DNA of 64,000 bases. Origin: an uncultured Sutterella sp. Its GTDB lineage: Bacteria; Pseudomonadota; Gammaproteobacteria; Burkholderiales; Burkholderiaceae_F. The DNA lies in contig CAAGAT010000065.1 of NCBI GenBank assembly GCA_900767875.1, positions 1-64,000 of the forward strand, in the 5' to 3' direction. Below the pieces are notes generated by a model. It was given only the letters and a program-made list of their open reading frames with translations. It searched no databases and had not been told where the DNA came from. This document shows, piece by piece, positions 63,731-64,000 of this stretch (positions are counted from its first letter, which is position 1; each line of letters opens with the position of its first letter). The translations under genes were made by a program, and so were the position numbers.

Positions 63731-63772
63731 AAAGCCCGCAGGGTGCTCTTGATTGACGCCCGCGGGCTTTTT
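63731..63772 (+). terminator. Terminator of the symporter gene
   Basis: AAAGCCCGC pairs with GCGGGCTTTTTC around a 21-base loop and ends in a T-run, 54 bases behind the stop. The remaining 228 bases of the window (63773-64000) show nothing recognisable. Confidence 0.8.
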
Positions 63773-64000
63773 CTTGTCCTGGGGAGGGGCCGCACGCGCC
63801 TGGGGCTGGTGTTCCGCTCCGGGGCGCCTTCCCTCAACGGCCCGAGGTTTTCCTCCCCACCGCCCCAAATATTCCTTTCAAGCCCTTTACTCCCCTTACT
63901 CGCGCGCAGCCGCACGTTATTCCCCGCAGGGGTACCACCCCGTCTCCCGGCCCCGGCCAATTGCTTCTGCGCGTTCTGTCGGCTACCCTAACGGACAAAA

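Overview
The window looks like a chromosomal segment of a betaproteobacterium of the order Burkholderiales, most likely a gut Sutterellaceae (Sutterella-like). This is inferred from the high GC content, the gmk-rpoZ-spoT and miaB-ybeZ(phoH)-ybeY-phoB/phoR blocks, the Burkholderia-type long amino acid decarboxylase, autotransporter remnants, a Tat-exported molybdoenzyme, and an LPS gene set. No species can be named from the sequence alone.

Layout. 1-4.1 kb: the end of a 5S rRNA gene and its terminator, then two decayed autotransporter genes around an AlbA_2/GHKL-ATPase/winged-helix regulator whose operator-like promoter is duplicated on its far side. 4.4-9.7 kb: an unknown gene, an SOS unit made of a long UmuD/LexA-like regulator divergent from umuC, and adenine deaminase. 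9.8-18.5 kb: an accessory region with an orphan type IV pilin-like gene, a plasmid-type ParA/RHH partition pair, two copies of a small terminal-inverted-repeat element, about 1.2 kb without recognisable genes, and a three-gene respiratory molybdenum reductase (catalytic, FeS and NrfD-type membrane subunits). 18.5-22.7 kb: a four-gene cluster around an unusual P1B-type ATPase with an SCA metal-site motif and no CxxC. It is the best candidate here for an unusual system, possibly a ferrosome (fez)-like iron compartment. 22.8-28.5 kb: a broken porin, a divergent LysE exporter/LysR regulator pair, an orphan amino acid-binding protein, a PuuD-like amidotransferase and a YqaA/DedA membrane protein. 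28.6-29.1 kb: a truncated third copy of the small repeat beside a relic IS end.

29.1-64 kb is mostly housekeeping: two tandem MsbA-like exporters, fabI-mltD, ettA, dnaE, LPS glycosyltransferases, creA, a YejM/PbgA-like gene with a frameshift in a G-tract, greB, a WaaE-like transferase, gmk-rpoZ-spoT, a lysine/arginine/ornithine decarboxylase, an AT-rich imported GT8 gene, a GcvT-like protein lacking the catalytic Asp next to L-serine dehydratase, miaB, phoH, ybeY, phoR/phoB and a dicarboxylate/glutamate symporter. Envelope lipid and LPS functions recur (msbA pair, fabI, heptosyltransferase, core transferases, yejM). Carbon and energy appear to come from amino acids (serine deaminase, decarboxylase, symporter, amino acid-binding protein) and anaerobic respiration.

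Functions rest on motif recognition by eye. No database search was run.
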